8,824 nucleotides of DNA, taken from an uncultured Ellagibacter sp. Lineage in GTDB: Bacteria > Actinomycetota > Coriobacteriia > Coriobacteriales > Eggerthellaceae. This document shows, one piece after another, positions 1 to 8,824 of the stretch. Position 1 is the stretch's first letter. Each line of letters begins with the position of its first letter. Both the position numbers and the translations under genes were made by a program. Under the pieces are notes generated by a model. It did not search any database, was not told the DNA's origin, and worked only from the letters and a program-made list of their open reading frames with translations. The stretch covers positions 1-8,824 of the forward strand of contig CAKTSW010000039.1 in NCBI GenBank assembly GCA_934613165.1, read 5' to 3'.

Positions 1-737
1 GCCGCGCGCAGCTCGTCGAGGTGCGCGAGCATGTTCAAGTCCTTCGCATTCATGATGAAGGTGCCGCGGCCGTCTTCTTCGATGGGGAAATGCTCGCCGG
101 GGCGTTTTTCCTCTTCAAGCGTGTAGCTCCAGCGGCACGGCTGCGTGCAGTGGCCCCGATTGCCCGAGCGCCCCGTAAGGTACGAGCTGATGAGGCAGCG
201 GCCCGACACGGCCATGCACATGGCGCCGTGCACGAACACCTCGAGTTCCATGTCGGCGGGCATGTCCTCGCGCATGCGGGCGATGTCGTCGAGCGACATT
301 TCCCGCGCGCACACCACGCGCGCAGCGCCCAGGCCGTGCCACACGCGCGCCGCCTCGGCATTCGCGACGCTCGCCTGCGTGCTCACGTGCAGGTCGACGC
401 GCGGGGCCACGCGCCGCGCGATCGAGGCCGCCCCCAAGTCGCCGATGATGAATGCATCGACCCCGGCCGCATCGAGCGCGCGAAAATAATCGGGCAGGTC
501 GGGCAGGTCGGACTGTCCCATGAGTATGTTCGCAGTGACGTGCACCTTCGCTCCCGCCGCATGCGCGATGGCGACCGCTTCGGGAATGTCGTCCAACTTG
601 AAGTTCGCGGCGCGGGCGCGCATGCCGAAACGGTCCGACGCGAGATAGACCGCGTCGGCCCCGAAGCGCACGGCAGCGCGCAGCTGCTCCATGCCGCCGG
701 CGGGCGCCAAAAGCTCCATATTCCGTTGGGTGGTCAC
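1..737 (-). CDS. U32 family protein (TrhP/YegQ/YrrO-like), N-terminal 245 residues; 3' end outside the window
   Basis: The frame is open from 737 to the left edge, with no stop, so the gene is cut by the window. The first residues after the start region read MELLAPAGGMEQLRAAV, the usual U32 N-terminus. The PROSITE-type U32 signature (E-x-F-x2-G-A-M-C-x4-G-x-C-x-I-S) is complete around residues 166-184. Cysteines 174, 181, 197 and 201 are visible, and some U32 proteins use conserved cysteines to bind an iron-sulfur cluster. The stretch CTQPCRW followed by EEEKRPGEHFPIEEDGRG and NAKDLN resembles the TrhP/YrrO branch, which takes part in 5-hydroxyuridine formation at tRNA position 34. Older databases call such proteins collagenase-like peptidases. 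I chose the GTG at 737 because AGGGAG lies 9 nt upstream; the in-frame ATG at 719 would give a protein six residues shorter. RlhA- or DUF3656-type U32 proteins remain possible because the C-terminus is unseen. Confidence 0.9.
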   Translation of the reverse strand, partial: MTTQRNMELLAPAGGMEQLRAAVRFGADAVYLASDRFGMRARAANFKLDDIPEAVAIAHAAGAKVHVTANILMGQSDLPDLPDYFRALDAAGVDAFIIGDLGAASIARRVAPRVDLHVSTQASVANAEAARVWHGLGAARVVCAREMSLDDIARMREDMPADMELEVFVHGAMCMAVSGRCLISSYLTGRSGNRGHCTQPCRWSYTLEEEKRPGEHFPIEEDGRGTFIMNAKDLNMLAHLDELRA

Positions 738-746
738 GAGATCACG

Positions 747-752
747 CTCCCT
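747..752 (-). promoter_or_regulatory. Ribosome binding site for the U32 gene
   Basis: The minus strand reads AGGGAG here, 9 nt before the GTG at 737. The ATG at 719 has only a weak ACGGA in front of it. This is the reason for preferring the GTG start. The site lies just beyond the cysS terminator hairpin, so the gene has its own translation signal. Confidence 0.55.
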
Positions 753-765
753 GCGAAGGTGGAAA

Positions 766-795
766 GGGGCGCCCCGGCACACGCCGGAGCGCCCC
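766..795 (-). terminator. Hairpin after cysS, probable weak intrinsic terminator
   Basis: GGGGCGC (766-772) pairs with GCGCCCC (789-795). One mismatch follows inward, then CCGGC (774-778) pairs with GCCGG (783-787) around a four-base loop. On the minus strand the stem is followed by CTTTCCACCTT, a poor uridine tract, so termination may be incomplete and some transcripts may run into the U32 gene. The hairpin fills most of the 87-base gap between cysS and that gene. Confidence 0.6.
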
Positions 796-824
796 GCAAA
801 CGAGTACGGATAAGCCCGAAAGCC

Positions 825-2345
825 CTAAGCCAGCGTCACCTGGGGGCCCTGAGGCGTGTCCTTGATGGTGAAGCCGAGGGCCGCCATGCCATCGCGAACG
901 GCGTCCGCGCGCGCCCAGTCCTTCGAGGCGCGGGCTTCCGTGCGCGCGGCGAGCAGGGCGTCGACCGCTTCGGCGGCGTTTTCGCCCTCGTAGCCGGCAA
1001 GCTCGGCGGCAAGCGGCACGACCTCGGCCGGGTAGGAGTCGCCCTCGTCGGAGGCAAGCGCCATGACGTCGATGCCGAAGACGCCCATGAGCTCGACGAT
1101 CGCGTCGCGGGCGGCGATAAGCGCAGGCACGTCGGCGGCGACGGGCTCCTTCCCAGCCACGAGCGTGTTCACATCGCCCACGAGCGTGAACACGGCGCCC
1201 AGGGCCGCAGGCGCGTTGAAGTCGTCGTCCATCGCCTCGACGAACGCCTCGCGCGCGGTGCGGGCCGCGTCGGAGATGGCCTGCGCGTCGAGCACGGCGT
1301 CGCCTTCGGCCGTCGCAGACGCGAGCAGCCATTCGAGGTTCGACACCGCGTTCTCGATGCGAACGAGCGCCGCATCGGCCTCGGCCAGGCGCGCGTCGCC
1401 GAACACGAGCGGACTGCGGTAGTGCGTCTGCAGCATGAGCATGCGCAGCGTTTCCGGGCGGACGACGTCGAGCGCTTCGTGCAGCAGCAGGAAGTTGTTG
1501 AGCGACTTCGACATCTTCTCGACTTCGCCCGTCTTCGCATTCGCGATCTGGAGCATGCCCGAGTGCATCCAATGGCGCGCGAACGTGCAGCCGCACGCCG
1601 CCTCGCTCTGGGCGCGCTCGTTTTCGTGATGCGGGAACACGAGGTCGGCGCCGCCGCCGTGGATATCGAAGGGAAGCCCCAGGTACTTGCGCGACATGGC
1701 CGAGCACTCGATGTGCCAGCCGGGGCGACCCGGGCCCCACGGGGAATCCCACGAGGGCTCGCCGGGCTTCGCGGCCTTCCACAGCGCGAAGTCGAGCGGG
1801 TCCTTCTTGCGGGCTTCGAGGCCCTGCCCATCGGCGCGCAGCTCGCGGTGCCCCGACTCCATCTCGTCGATGTTGCGGCCCGAAAGCTCGCCGTAGGCGG
1901 GGTACGAGCGCACGCTGAAGTACACGTCGCCTTCGACCTCGTACGCGTGCCCGCCGTCGATGAGTTCTTGCACGAGCTCGATCATCTCGGGGATCTCGCC
2001 CGTTGCGCGGGGGCGCACATCGGGATCGAGCACGCCTGCGGCATGCATGTCGTCGATGAACGCCTGGGTGTATTCCGCCGCGACCTCGGCAGCGCTTCTC
2101 CCTTCTTCATCGGCACGCTTGATGATCTTGTCGTCGACGTCGGTGACGTTTTGGACGAACGTGACGTCGAAGCCGCGCCACATAAGGTAGCGGCGGATGA
2201 CGTCGAAGCTGATGAACGTGCGCGCATTGCCGATGTGGATGCGGTTGTACACGGTGGGACCGCACACGTACATGCTGATCTTGCCGGGCTCCTTCGGCTC
2301 GAACTCGACCTTGCGGCGCAGCTTGGTATCGTAAAGCTTGATCAT
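825..2345 (-). CDS. cysS: Cysteinyl-tRNA synthetase (CysRS), 506 residues
   Basis: This cytoplasmic class I enzyme joins cysteine to tRNA-Cys using ATP. The Rossmann catalytic core starts near residue 20 with MYVCGPTVYN, and the class I signature HIGN is at residues 37-40. The second signature, KMSKS, is at 277-281. The zinc ligands that discriminate cysteine in E. coli (C28, C209, H234, E238) correspond to C28, C214 (in WHIECSAMS), H239 and E243 (in HHENE). The C-terminal part is the helical DALR/anticodon-binding region, ending in DTPQGPQ as is common in the family. The length is somewhat above the 461 residues of E. coli CysRS. The ATG at 2345 gives the standard N-terminus MIKLYDT. It lies 131 bases downstream of cysE, and that neighbour supplies the cysteine pathway, so shared expression makes sense. 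Nothing appears broken. Confidence 0.98.
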   Translation of the reverse strand: MIKLYDTKLRRKVEFEPKEPGKISMYVCGPTVYNRIHIGNARTFISFDVIRRYLMWRGFDVTFVQNVTDVDDKIIKRADEEGRSAAEVAAEYTQAFIDDMHAAGVLDPDVRPRATGEIPEMIELVQELIDGGHAYEVEGDVYFSVRSYPAYGELSGRNIDEMESGHRELRADGQGLEARKKDPLDFALWKAAKPGEPSWDSPWGPGRPGWHIECSAMSRKYLGLPFDIHGGGADLVFPHHENERAQSEAACGCTFARHWMHSGMLQIANAKTGEVEKMSKSLNNFLLLHEALDVVRPETLRMLMLQTHYRSPLVFGDARLAEADAALVRIENAVSNLEWLLASATAEGDAVLDAQAISDAARTAREAFVEAMDDDFNAPAALGAVFTLVGDVNTLVAGKEPVAADVPALIAARDAIVELMGVFGIDVMALASDEGDSYPAEVVPLAAELAGYEGENAAEAVDALLAARTEARASKDWARADAVRDGMAALGFTIKDTPQGPQVTLA

Positions 2346-2476
2346 GGAAGTCTCTCTGTCGTTTCTCTCTCGTTTTGGTTTCGATCAGCCCTAAGGTCGA
2401 TCAGGGGAGACGCCCCGGGCCGTTTCGGGGCCGACCCGCGCGCTTCCCTTTCACGCACGCCCGTTTGGAGCGTGCG
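2346..2476 (-). other. cysE-cysS spacer with repeats and hairpins
   Basis: This 131-base gap holds an 8-bp direct repeat, TCGATCAG, at 2381-2388 and 2397-2404. It also has a GC hairpin with GCCCC (2412-2416) pairing with GGGGC (2427-2431). A further stem, ACGCACGC (2453-2460) with GCGTGCGT (2470-2477), touches the first base of the cysE stop codon. None is followed by a uridine run on the minus strand, so I do not call a terminator. I see no T-box motif and no clear promoter. The gap could hold a processing site or a weak attenuator. Confidence 0.35.
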
Positions 2477-3202
2477 TTAGTCTTCTTCTTCGGGAACGTC
2501 GACCGGCGGCACGTCGGCGATGGCGCGCTTGAACTCGGGACACACTTCATCGCGGAGCGCGGCGATCTGCGCCTCGAGGTGGTCGATGCGCGCGCAGTTC
2601 GAGCGATGCTGTTCCTCGACGATGTCGGGCAGGTTCTCCATGCGCTTGGCCGCGTCGGACTTTTCGCAGGTGACGCGCTTGCCGTCGCGCTTGACGATGC
2701 GGCCGGGAATGCCGACGACCGTGCAGTTGGGCGGCACGTCCTTCACCGCCACGGCGCCGCCGCCTATCTTGGAGTTATCGCCGATCGTGATGTTGCCGAG
2801 CACCGCCGCGCCGACGCCGACGATCACGTTGTTGCCGAGCGTCGGGTGGCGCTTGCCCGTTTCGTTTCCGGTGCCGCCGAGCGTGACGCCCTGGTAAAGC
2901 GTGCAATCGTCGCCGATGATGGTGGTCTCGCCGATGATGACGCCCATGGCGTGATCGATGAAGAACCGTCGTCCGATTTGCGCGCCCGGGTGGATTTCCA
3001 CGCCCGTCATAAAGCGTGTGAACTGGGACGATATGCGCGCAAGGCTTTTTAGTCCGCGGTTCCACAGCCAATGCTCGACCACGTGCGACCAGCGCGCGTG
3101 CAGGCCCGGATAGGTAAGCCAGATGACGAACGAGCTTTGCGCGGCCGGGTCGCGCTCTTTCACCGCCCGAACGTCTTCGGCGATCGTCTTGAAGATGTTC
3201 AT
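2477..3202 (-). CDS. cysE: Serine O-acetyltransferase, 241 residues
   Basis: It transfers acetyl from acetyl-CoA to L-serine, making O-acetylserine, the first committed step of cysteine synthesis. An N-terminal helical segment (about 1-65, with HWLWNRG) is followed by a left-handed beta-helix of hexapeptide repeats (about 66-180). The catalytic histidines are visible: D83-H84 in FIDHAMG matches E. coli D157/H158, and H119 in GKRHPT matches H193. The acyl-CoA loop TLGGTG is at 107-112. It is the short form, similar to the B. subtilis protein and lacking the long E. coli N-terminus. The C-terminal tail is acidic (VPEEED) and does not end in the isoleucine that docks into CysK in well-studied cases. 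The ATG at 3202 is preceded by GAGGGG with a 6-nt spacing. It follows ispF by 37 bases and precedes cysS, the arrangement known from Firmicutes, where gltX usually sits between ispF and cysE. Confidence 0.97.
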   Translation of the reverse strand: MNIFKTIAEDVRAVKERDPAAQSSFVIWLTYPGLHARWSHVVEHWLWNRGLKSLARISSQFTRFMTGVEIHPGAQIGRRFFIDHAMGVIIGETTIIGDDCTLYQGVTLGGTGNETGKRHPTLGNNVIVGVGAAVLGNITIGDNSKIGGGAVAVKDVPPNCTVVGIPGRIVKRDGKRVTCEKSDAAKRMENLPDIVEEQHRSNCARIDHLEAQIAALRDEVCPEFKRAIADVPPVDVPEEED

Positions 3203-3239
3203 GAGTTACCCCTCTGTTCGATGTCGGATTGTAGCAAAA

Positions 3240-3734
3240 TTACTTCCTACATCGAGCGAGAAGGCATACCGCGGTGGCCGATATTCCCTCTTCACGGCCC
3301 TCGAAGCCCAAGTGCTCGGTGGTGGTGGCCTTCACACCGACGCTCTCTACGGGAATGCCCATCGCACGGGCGAGGTTCTCGCGCATCTGGTCGCGGTACG
3401 GGGAAAGCTTCGGGGCCTGGGCGGCGATGACGCTGTCGACGTCGATGATGTCGTAGCCGCGTTCGCGCACAAGATCGGCGACCGCTGCGAGCAGCTTAAG
3501 GGAATCCGCGCCCTCGTAGGCCGGGTCGGTGTCGGGGAACAGCTTGCCGATGTCGCCGCCGCGAATGCCGCCCAGAAGCGCGTCGGCGACCGCATGCGCG
3601 AGCACGTCGGCGTCGGAGTGTCCGAGCAGCCCCTTCGTGTGGGGAATGTCGACCCCGCCCAAGATGAGCTTGCGCCCTTCCGCGAAGGCATGGACGTCCA
3701 CGCCCTGGCCGATTCGCAAATCCTTAGGGTCCAT
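3240..3734 (-). CDS. ispF: 2-C-methyl-D-erythritol 2,4-cyclodiphosphate synthase, 164 residues
   Basis: It catalyses the fifth step of the MEP isoprenoid pathway, closing CDP-ME 2-phosphate to the cyclic diphosphate with loss of CMP. The family motifs are intact: RIGQGVDVH with metal ligands D13 and H15, GHSDADVLAHA with H47 as third zinc ligand, LFPDTDPAYEGADS, and the C-terminal KATTTEHLGFEGREEGI that helps bind CMP. The length is normal for this trimeric enzyme. Its start lies 4 nt after the ispD stop. Its Shine-Dalgarno GAGGAG (3742-3747) is inside the end of ispD with a 7-nt spacing, so the two are almost certainly cotranscribed and perhaps translationally coupled. No fusion with IspD is seen, although such fusions occur in other bacteria. 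Confidence 0.98.
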   Translation of the reverse strand: MDPKDLRIGQGVDVHAFAEGRKLILGGVDIPHTKGLLGHSDADVLAHAVADALLGGIRGGDIGKLFPDTDPAYEGADSLKLLAAVADLVRERGYDIIDVDSVIAAQAPKLSPYRDQMRENLARAMGIPVESVGVKATTTEHLGFEGREEGISATAVCLLARCRK

Positions 3735-3738
3735 AGGG

Positions 3739-4581
3739 CTACTCCTCGGGCTGCTTCAGGTAAAGCGCGCGAACGGCCGCCGCGAGCATCATGTAGTCTT
3801 CGGGGACGGTAAGCTTGATGTTGTTGCGTTTGCCCTCGACGACGAGCACCTTGCCTCCCAAACGCTCGATGAGCGAGGAGTCGTCGGTGCCGACGAAACC
3901 GTCGGACAGCGCGCTCGCATGAGCGCGGCGGTAGATTCCCGTGCGGAAGACTTGGGGCGTTTGCGCATCCCAGAAAACGCGGCGGTCGGGCGTTCCCATG
4001 ATGACGCCGTCCTCGACGATCTTGAGCGTGTCGACCGCCGGATGCCCCACAATGACGCCGTCGCAGTCGATGTTGCCTTTGCACGTGTTGATGGTGTGCA
4101 GGATAAGCTCGGGCGAGATGAGCGGGCGCGCGCCGTCGTGCAGCACGACGAACTCGTACTCGTCGCCGACGTATTCGAGTCCCGAGAACGCCGATTCCTG
4201 GCGCGAGGGGCCGGCGGGCGCGACGACGATAGGCGTGACGAACGGGAACGGGTTGATGGCGCGGTTGAGGTATTCCTCCTGCCGGTCCTCCGGGCACACG
4301 ATGACGATGAGCCCCACATCGCCTACCGCGTCGAACGCCTCGGCTGACCAGGTGAGAATGGGCTTCCCCGCGATTTCGACGAGCTGCTTGCCGCCTTCGT
4401 GGCCGAAGCGTTCGCCCGAACCGCCGGCAAGGATGATGGCCGCCGTCTTCGGCTTGGGGTCGACGACGCCCTGAAGCCCGCTTACCGTCTGGGACAGCGC
4501 GTCGAAGTCGAGATCGTCGAACATCGTCTCGGGAGCATCGAGCACCGAGGGCGAGTAGATGGGATCGATCGTTTTCGGCAT
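3739..4581 (-). CDS. ispD: 2-C-methyl-D-erythritol 4-phosphate cytidylyltransferase, 280 residues
   Basis: It couples MEP to CTP, giving CDP-ME, the third step of the MEP pathway. The nucleotide-binding loop LAGGSGERFG with GGKQ is at residues 51-66. Other family motifs are GPSRQESAFSGL at 124-135, HDGARPL at 148-154 with the metal-binding D149, DAQTPQVF, TDDSSLIE, and VEGKRNNIKLT followed by VPED. The frame stays open to an ATG at 4656, but I chose the ATG at 4581 because AGAGAGGAAGGG sits just upstream. Residues encoded above 4581 are arginine-rich and look untranslated. Even so, about 46 residues precede the usual IspD start; this segment is acidic and unlike the family core. A TarI-type ribitol-phosphate cytidylyltransferase is related, but the ispF neighbour 4 nt away supports IspD. 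Confidence 0.95.
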   Translation of the reverse strand: MPKTIDPIYSPSVLDAPETMFDDLDFDALSQTVSGLQGVVDPKPKTAAIILAGGSGERFGHEGGKQLVEIAGKPILTWSAEAFDAVGDVGLIVIVCPEDRQEEYLNRAINPFPFVTPIVVAPAGPSRQESAFSGLEYVGDEYEFVVLHDGARPLISPELILHTINTCKGNIDCDGVIVGHPAVDTLKIVEDGVIMGTPDRRVFWDAQTPQVFRTGIYRRAHASALSDGFVGTDDSSLIERLGGKVLVVEGKRNNIKLTVPEDYMMLAAAVRALYLKQPEE

Positions 4582-4585
4582 GAGG

Positions 4586-4597
4586 CCCTTCCTCTCT
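4586..4597 (-). promoter_or_regulatory. Ribosome binding site deciding the ispD start
   Basis: The minus strand reads AGAGAGGAAGGG; the GAGG core ends 9 nt before the ATG at 4581. It supports a 280-residue IspD rather than the 305-residue version starting at 4656. Confidence 0.75.
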
Positions 4598-4740
4598 TGA
4601 AGCTTGCCGCGCGGCCGCAACGCCGCCGCGCCACGCGAACCGGGCACCGCGCGCAAGGCAAGCGCATAGTTTGTTGTTTATTTTACGGCAACCCCCGCGC
4701 AAGCGGGAACATTCCCTGCAACAAGTTGGAAGGGAGCAGC
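4598..4740 (-). other. Leader and probable promoter region of ispD-ispF-cysE(-cysS)
   Basis: This is the only long gap in front of ispD, so the promoter for the cluster should lie here or just upstream. An AT-rich island at about 4668-4685 interrupts the GC-rich background. On the minus strand TTGCCG, a 17-nt spacer and TATGCG form a weak -35/-10 pair. A small hairpin CCCGC-GCAA-GCGGG (4694-4707) overlaps a palindrome GGGAA-CA-TTCCC (4705-4716) that could be an operator. The promoter call is a guess; the dyads are directly visible. Confidence 0.3.
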
Positions 4741-4754
4741 AGAAACCGAACGAT

Positions 4755-4784
4755 AGGGGAAATCGCGTTGCGCTTATCTCCCCT
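4755..4784. repeat. Stem-loop in the clpC-ispD gap
   Basis: AGGGGAAAT (4755-4763) faces ATCTCCCCT (4776-4784). As minus-strand RNA this pairs over 9 bp with one G-U pair, and the loop can form a further small GCG/CGC stem. No uridine run follows it, so I do not call it a terminator. Confidence 0.4.
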
Positions 4785-4848
4785 CAAATTTATCCAAAAC
4801 TGCCGATTAGTATAAATTTCGCGGTGAGAAGAGGGTGAAATTTATACT
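4785..4848. repeat. AT-rich dyad with three AAATTTAT copies
   Basis: AGTATAAATTTC (4809-4820) is the exact reverse complement of GAAATTTATACT (4837-4848), with a 16-nt spacer. A third AAATTTAT lies at 4786-4793. The cluster is strikingly AT-rich for this DNA. It could be a transcription-factor operator or part of a promoter. No gene starts next to it; ispD begins about 200 bases away on the minus strand. Confidence 0.5.
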
Positions 4849-4898
4849 CCCGCCCTCGATAGAGGAGCAGGACGGATTGAGCGCACCGCGGCAAGCGC

Positions 4899-5109
4899 TG
4901 TGGCAGGAAAACGATGCTTTGTGGTGACTTTTCGGGGGTTGTGCGCGCTTTCCTTCCCCAACGGGAGGCAGCACTCTTGTCTCCAATTATCCCGACCTGG
5001 GAAAACGATGCGATAAGCCGCATGCCCAAGACGCGCGGGAAGCGAAAGGGGCACCACACTCGCGCACAACCCCCGAAAAGTCACCATGCGCATGGATTTT
5101 GCAGCCACA
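4899..5109. repeat. Inverted-repeat element, 26-bp perfect core in 49-base imperfect arms
   Basis: The 26 bases at 4922-4947 (containing GACTTTTCGGGGGTTGTG) are the exact reverse complement of 5061-5086, separated by 113 bases. The symmetry continues outward imperfectly: TGTGGC at 4899-4904 and AAAA at 4908-4911 match GCCACA at 5104-5109 and TTTT at 5097-5100, with arms of equal length. A 12-bp direct repeat, GGAAAACGATGC, occurs at 4906-4917 and 5000-5011. Open frames cross this region on both strands, but none has family motifs. No target-site duplication or transposase is seen. It may be a MITE-like or dispersed intergenic repeat, or a long RNA hairpin. Confidence 0.6.
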
Positions 5110-5281
5110 AAGAGCAACCAAAACCGAGCGACTTGGCAAGCGGGGCATTCTCGAATGGGTCTAAGGGTCCAAAGGACCCGCACCAGCACTACCGACCGCC
5201 GCGTCTCTAGCATCGATACTGTCGGCCTACTGTCGGATTGCCGCTGGGTAGACGGCAGAATCCGTATCTGGCTACAGCGAC
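5110..5281. other. Rest of the clpC-ispD gap; small hairpin and tandem repeat only
   Basis: I see no gene here. GGGTCC-AAA-GGACCC at 5165-5179 forms a tight hairpin. TACTGTCGG is repeated in tandem at 5217-5225 and 5228-5236, with an 11-base period. TGCCG (5239-5243) can pair with CGGCA (5253-5257). The function is unknown. Confidence 0.4.
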
Positions 5282-5309
5282 AAAAAAGCCGGGCACCTTA
5301 GTGCCCGGC
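5282..5309 (-). terminator. Strong intrinsic terminator of clpC
   Basis: GCCGGGCAC (5288-5296) pairs perfectly with GTGCCCGGC (5301-5309) around a 4-base loop. On the minus strand the stem is followed at once by six T residues (the A-run at 5282-5287). It lies 43 bases past the clpC stop and is directional, since no T-run follows on the plus strand. Confidence 0.93.
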
Positions 5310-5352
5310 CTTGCGCGACCTAATCGTCTTGCCCGCTCGCCGCGGTTCGCCG

Positions 5353-7929
<2,577 letters not shown>

Positions 7930-7932
7930 GCG

Positions 7933-7937
7933 TCCTC
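7933..7937 (-). promoter_or_regulatory. Ribosome binding site of clpC
   Basis: GAGGA on the minus strand lies 3 nt before the ATG at 7929, a short spacing. It still favours this start over the one at 7974, which has no good site and abuts the CIRCE operator. Confidence 0.5.
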
Positions 7938-7975
7938 GTTTCTCGCAAGGTAAGTAAGCTGATTTGCGACTCATA

Positions 7976-8002
7976 CTAGCACTCTTGTCAAACGAGTGCT
8001 AA
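7976..8002 (-). promoter_or_regulatory. CIRCE operator (HrcA binding site) upstream of clpC
   Basis: On the minus strand the sequence is TTAGCACTC, nine bases, then GAGTGCTAG. The CIRCE consensus is TTAGCACTC-N9-GAGTGCTAA, so 17 of 18 conserved bases match and the spacer is exactly right. HrcA is a heat-shock repressor that binds this element and normally controls groESL or dnaK operons. The site lies 46 nt before the chosen clpC start, where a 5' leader would be expected. A TATTAT (8023-8028) lies just upstream and might be the -10 box, but no good -35 fits. The prediction is that clpC is repressed by HrcA and rises under heat or misfolded-protein stress. Confidence 0.92.
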
Positions 8003-8031
8003 TGCAGAGCGGATGCGTATACATAATACAG

Positions 8032-8068
8032 AAAGCCGCTCGAAAGGCTTTGCGCCCTCGAGCGGCTT
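8032..8068 (-). terminator. Intrinsic terminator after lysS
   Basis: AAGCCGCTCGA (8033-8043) pairs perfectly with TCGAGCGGCTT (8058-8068) over 11 bp, with a 14-base loop. On the minus strand a T-rich stretch, TTTCTGTATT, follows. It lies 21 bases past the lysS stop and separates lysS from the clpC control region. Confidence 0.8.
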
Positions 8069-8089
8069 GTCATGATTCGAGCGGGATTC

Positions 8090-8824
<735 letters not shown>

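Noticed and set aside
2346..2476. T-box riboswitch in front of cysS
   Set aside because: The conserved T-box antiterminator sequence is not seen, the spacer is short, and no terminator with a uridine run follows.
21..2480. An 819-codon open frame on the plus strand
   Set aside because: It runs antisense through the U32 gene, a terminator, cysS and the spacer. The genes below it have unmistakable motifs. Its product is rich in R, H, A, V and D, as expected from the reverse of GC-rich codons, and shows no family motif.
4914..5210. Plus-strand frame of 98 codons with an AGGA five bases before its ATG
   Set aside because: The ribosome site is plausible, but the product crosses the whole inverted repeat, is rich in H, P and K, and resembles no family I know. 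Kept as a possible product of the repeat, not called as a gene.
4842..5213. Minus-strand frame of 123 codons, and an 89-codon frame overlapping it, in the clpC-ispD gap
   Set aside because: The frames overlap each other, run through both arms of the inverted repeat, lack good ribosome binding sites and have no recognisable motif.
4582..5352. tRNA gene or remnant of radA/disA in the long gap
   Set aside because: No cloverleaf with a proper T-loop was found on either strand, and no stretch resembles RadA or DisA motifs.
7930..7974. Alternative clpC start at 7974 adding 15 residues
   Set aside because: It lies one base from the CIRCE operator, has no good ribosome binding site, and the extra residues do not match ClpC N-termini.
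7985..7993. TTTGAC / GTCAAA in the CIRCE spacer as a CtsR box or a -35 element
   Set aside because: CtsR needs a tandem heptad repeat and only one GTCAAA is present. As a -35, TTGACA has no -10 at 16-18 bases; the nearest TATGAG is only 10 bases away.

Overview
This window is a stretch of ordinary housekeeping DNA. All seven recognisable genes lie on the minus strand, so transcription runs from the right end of the window to the left. The DNA is GC-rich, with strong G/C preference at third codon positions. The gene content (ClpC without a visible CtsR module, a HrcA-type CIRCE operator, and a LysRS with an added tRNA-binding domain) fits a high-GC actinobacterium. I suspect the Coriobacteriia (an Eggerthella, Gordonibacter or Slackia-like gut organism), but this is an inference from style and gene content. 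No marker gene proves it.

Layout in transcription order, right to left. (1) 8090-8824 is the 3' part of lysS, a class II lysyl-tRNA synthetase with a Trbp111/MetRS-C-like OB-fold fused to its C-terminus. A hairpin terminator follows it at 8032-8068. (2) 7976-8002 is a near-perfect CIRCE operator, directly in front of clpC (5353-7929), a full-length ClpC Hsp100 unfoldase. A strong intrinsic terminator at 5282-5309 closes clpC as a single-gene unit. (3) 4582-5281 is a gap of about 700 bases with no convincing gene. It holds a 26-bp perfect inverted repeat inside longer imperfect arms, an AT-rich dyad and several smaller hairpins. (4) ispD (3739-4581), ispF (3240-3734) and cysE (2477-3202) are closely packed. 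cysS (825-2345) follows after 131 bases and ends at a hairpin. (5) The window ends inside a U32-family gene (1-737) that resembles the TrhP/YegQ/YrrO tRNA-hydroxylation proteins.

Functionally the genes cover protein quality control (ClpC), isoprenoid precursor synthesis (IspD and IspF of the MEP pathway), cysteine synthesis and its loading onto tRNA (CysE, CysS), lysine loading onto tRNA (LysS) and probably tRNA or rRNA modification (U32). The order lysS - clpC - ispD - ispF - cysE - cysS matches the Bacillus subtilis order lysS ... ctsR-mcsA-mcsB-clpC-radA-disA-yacL-ispD-ispF-gltX-cysE-cysS. Here ctsR, mcsA, mcsB, radA, disA, yacL and gltX are absent, and a CIRCE site stands in front of clpC.

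I found no tRNA or rRNA gene, CRISPR array, transposase, phage gene or toxin-antitoxin pair. The points most worth checking are the CIRCE-controlled clpC, the LysRS-OB-fold fusion and the inverted-repeat element between clpC and ispD. I see no sign of a wholly new multi-gene system.
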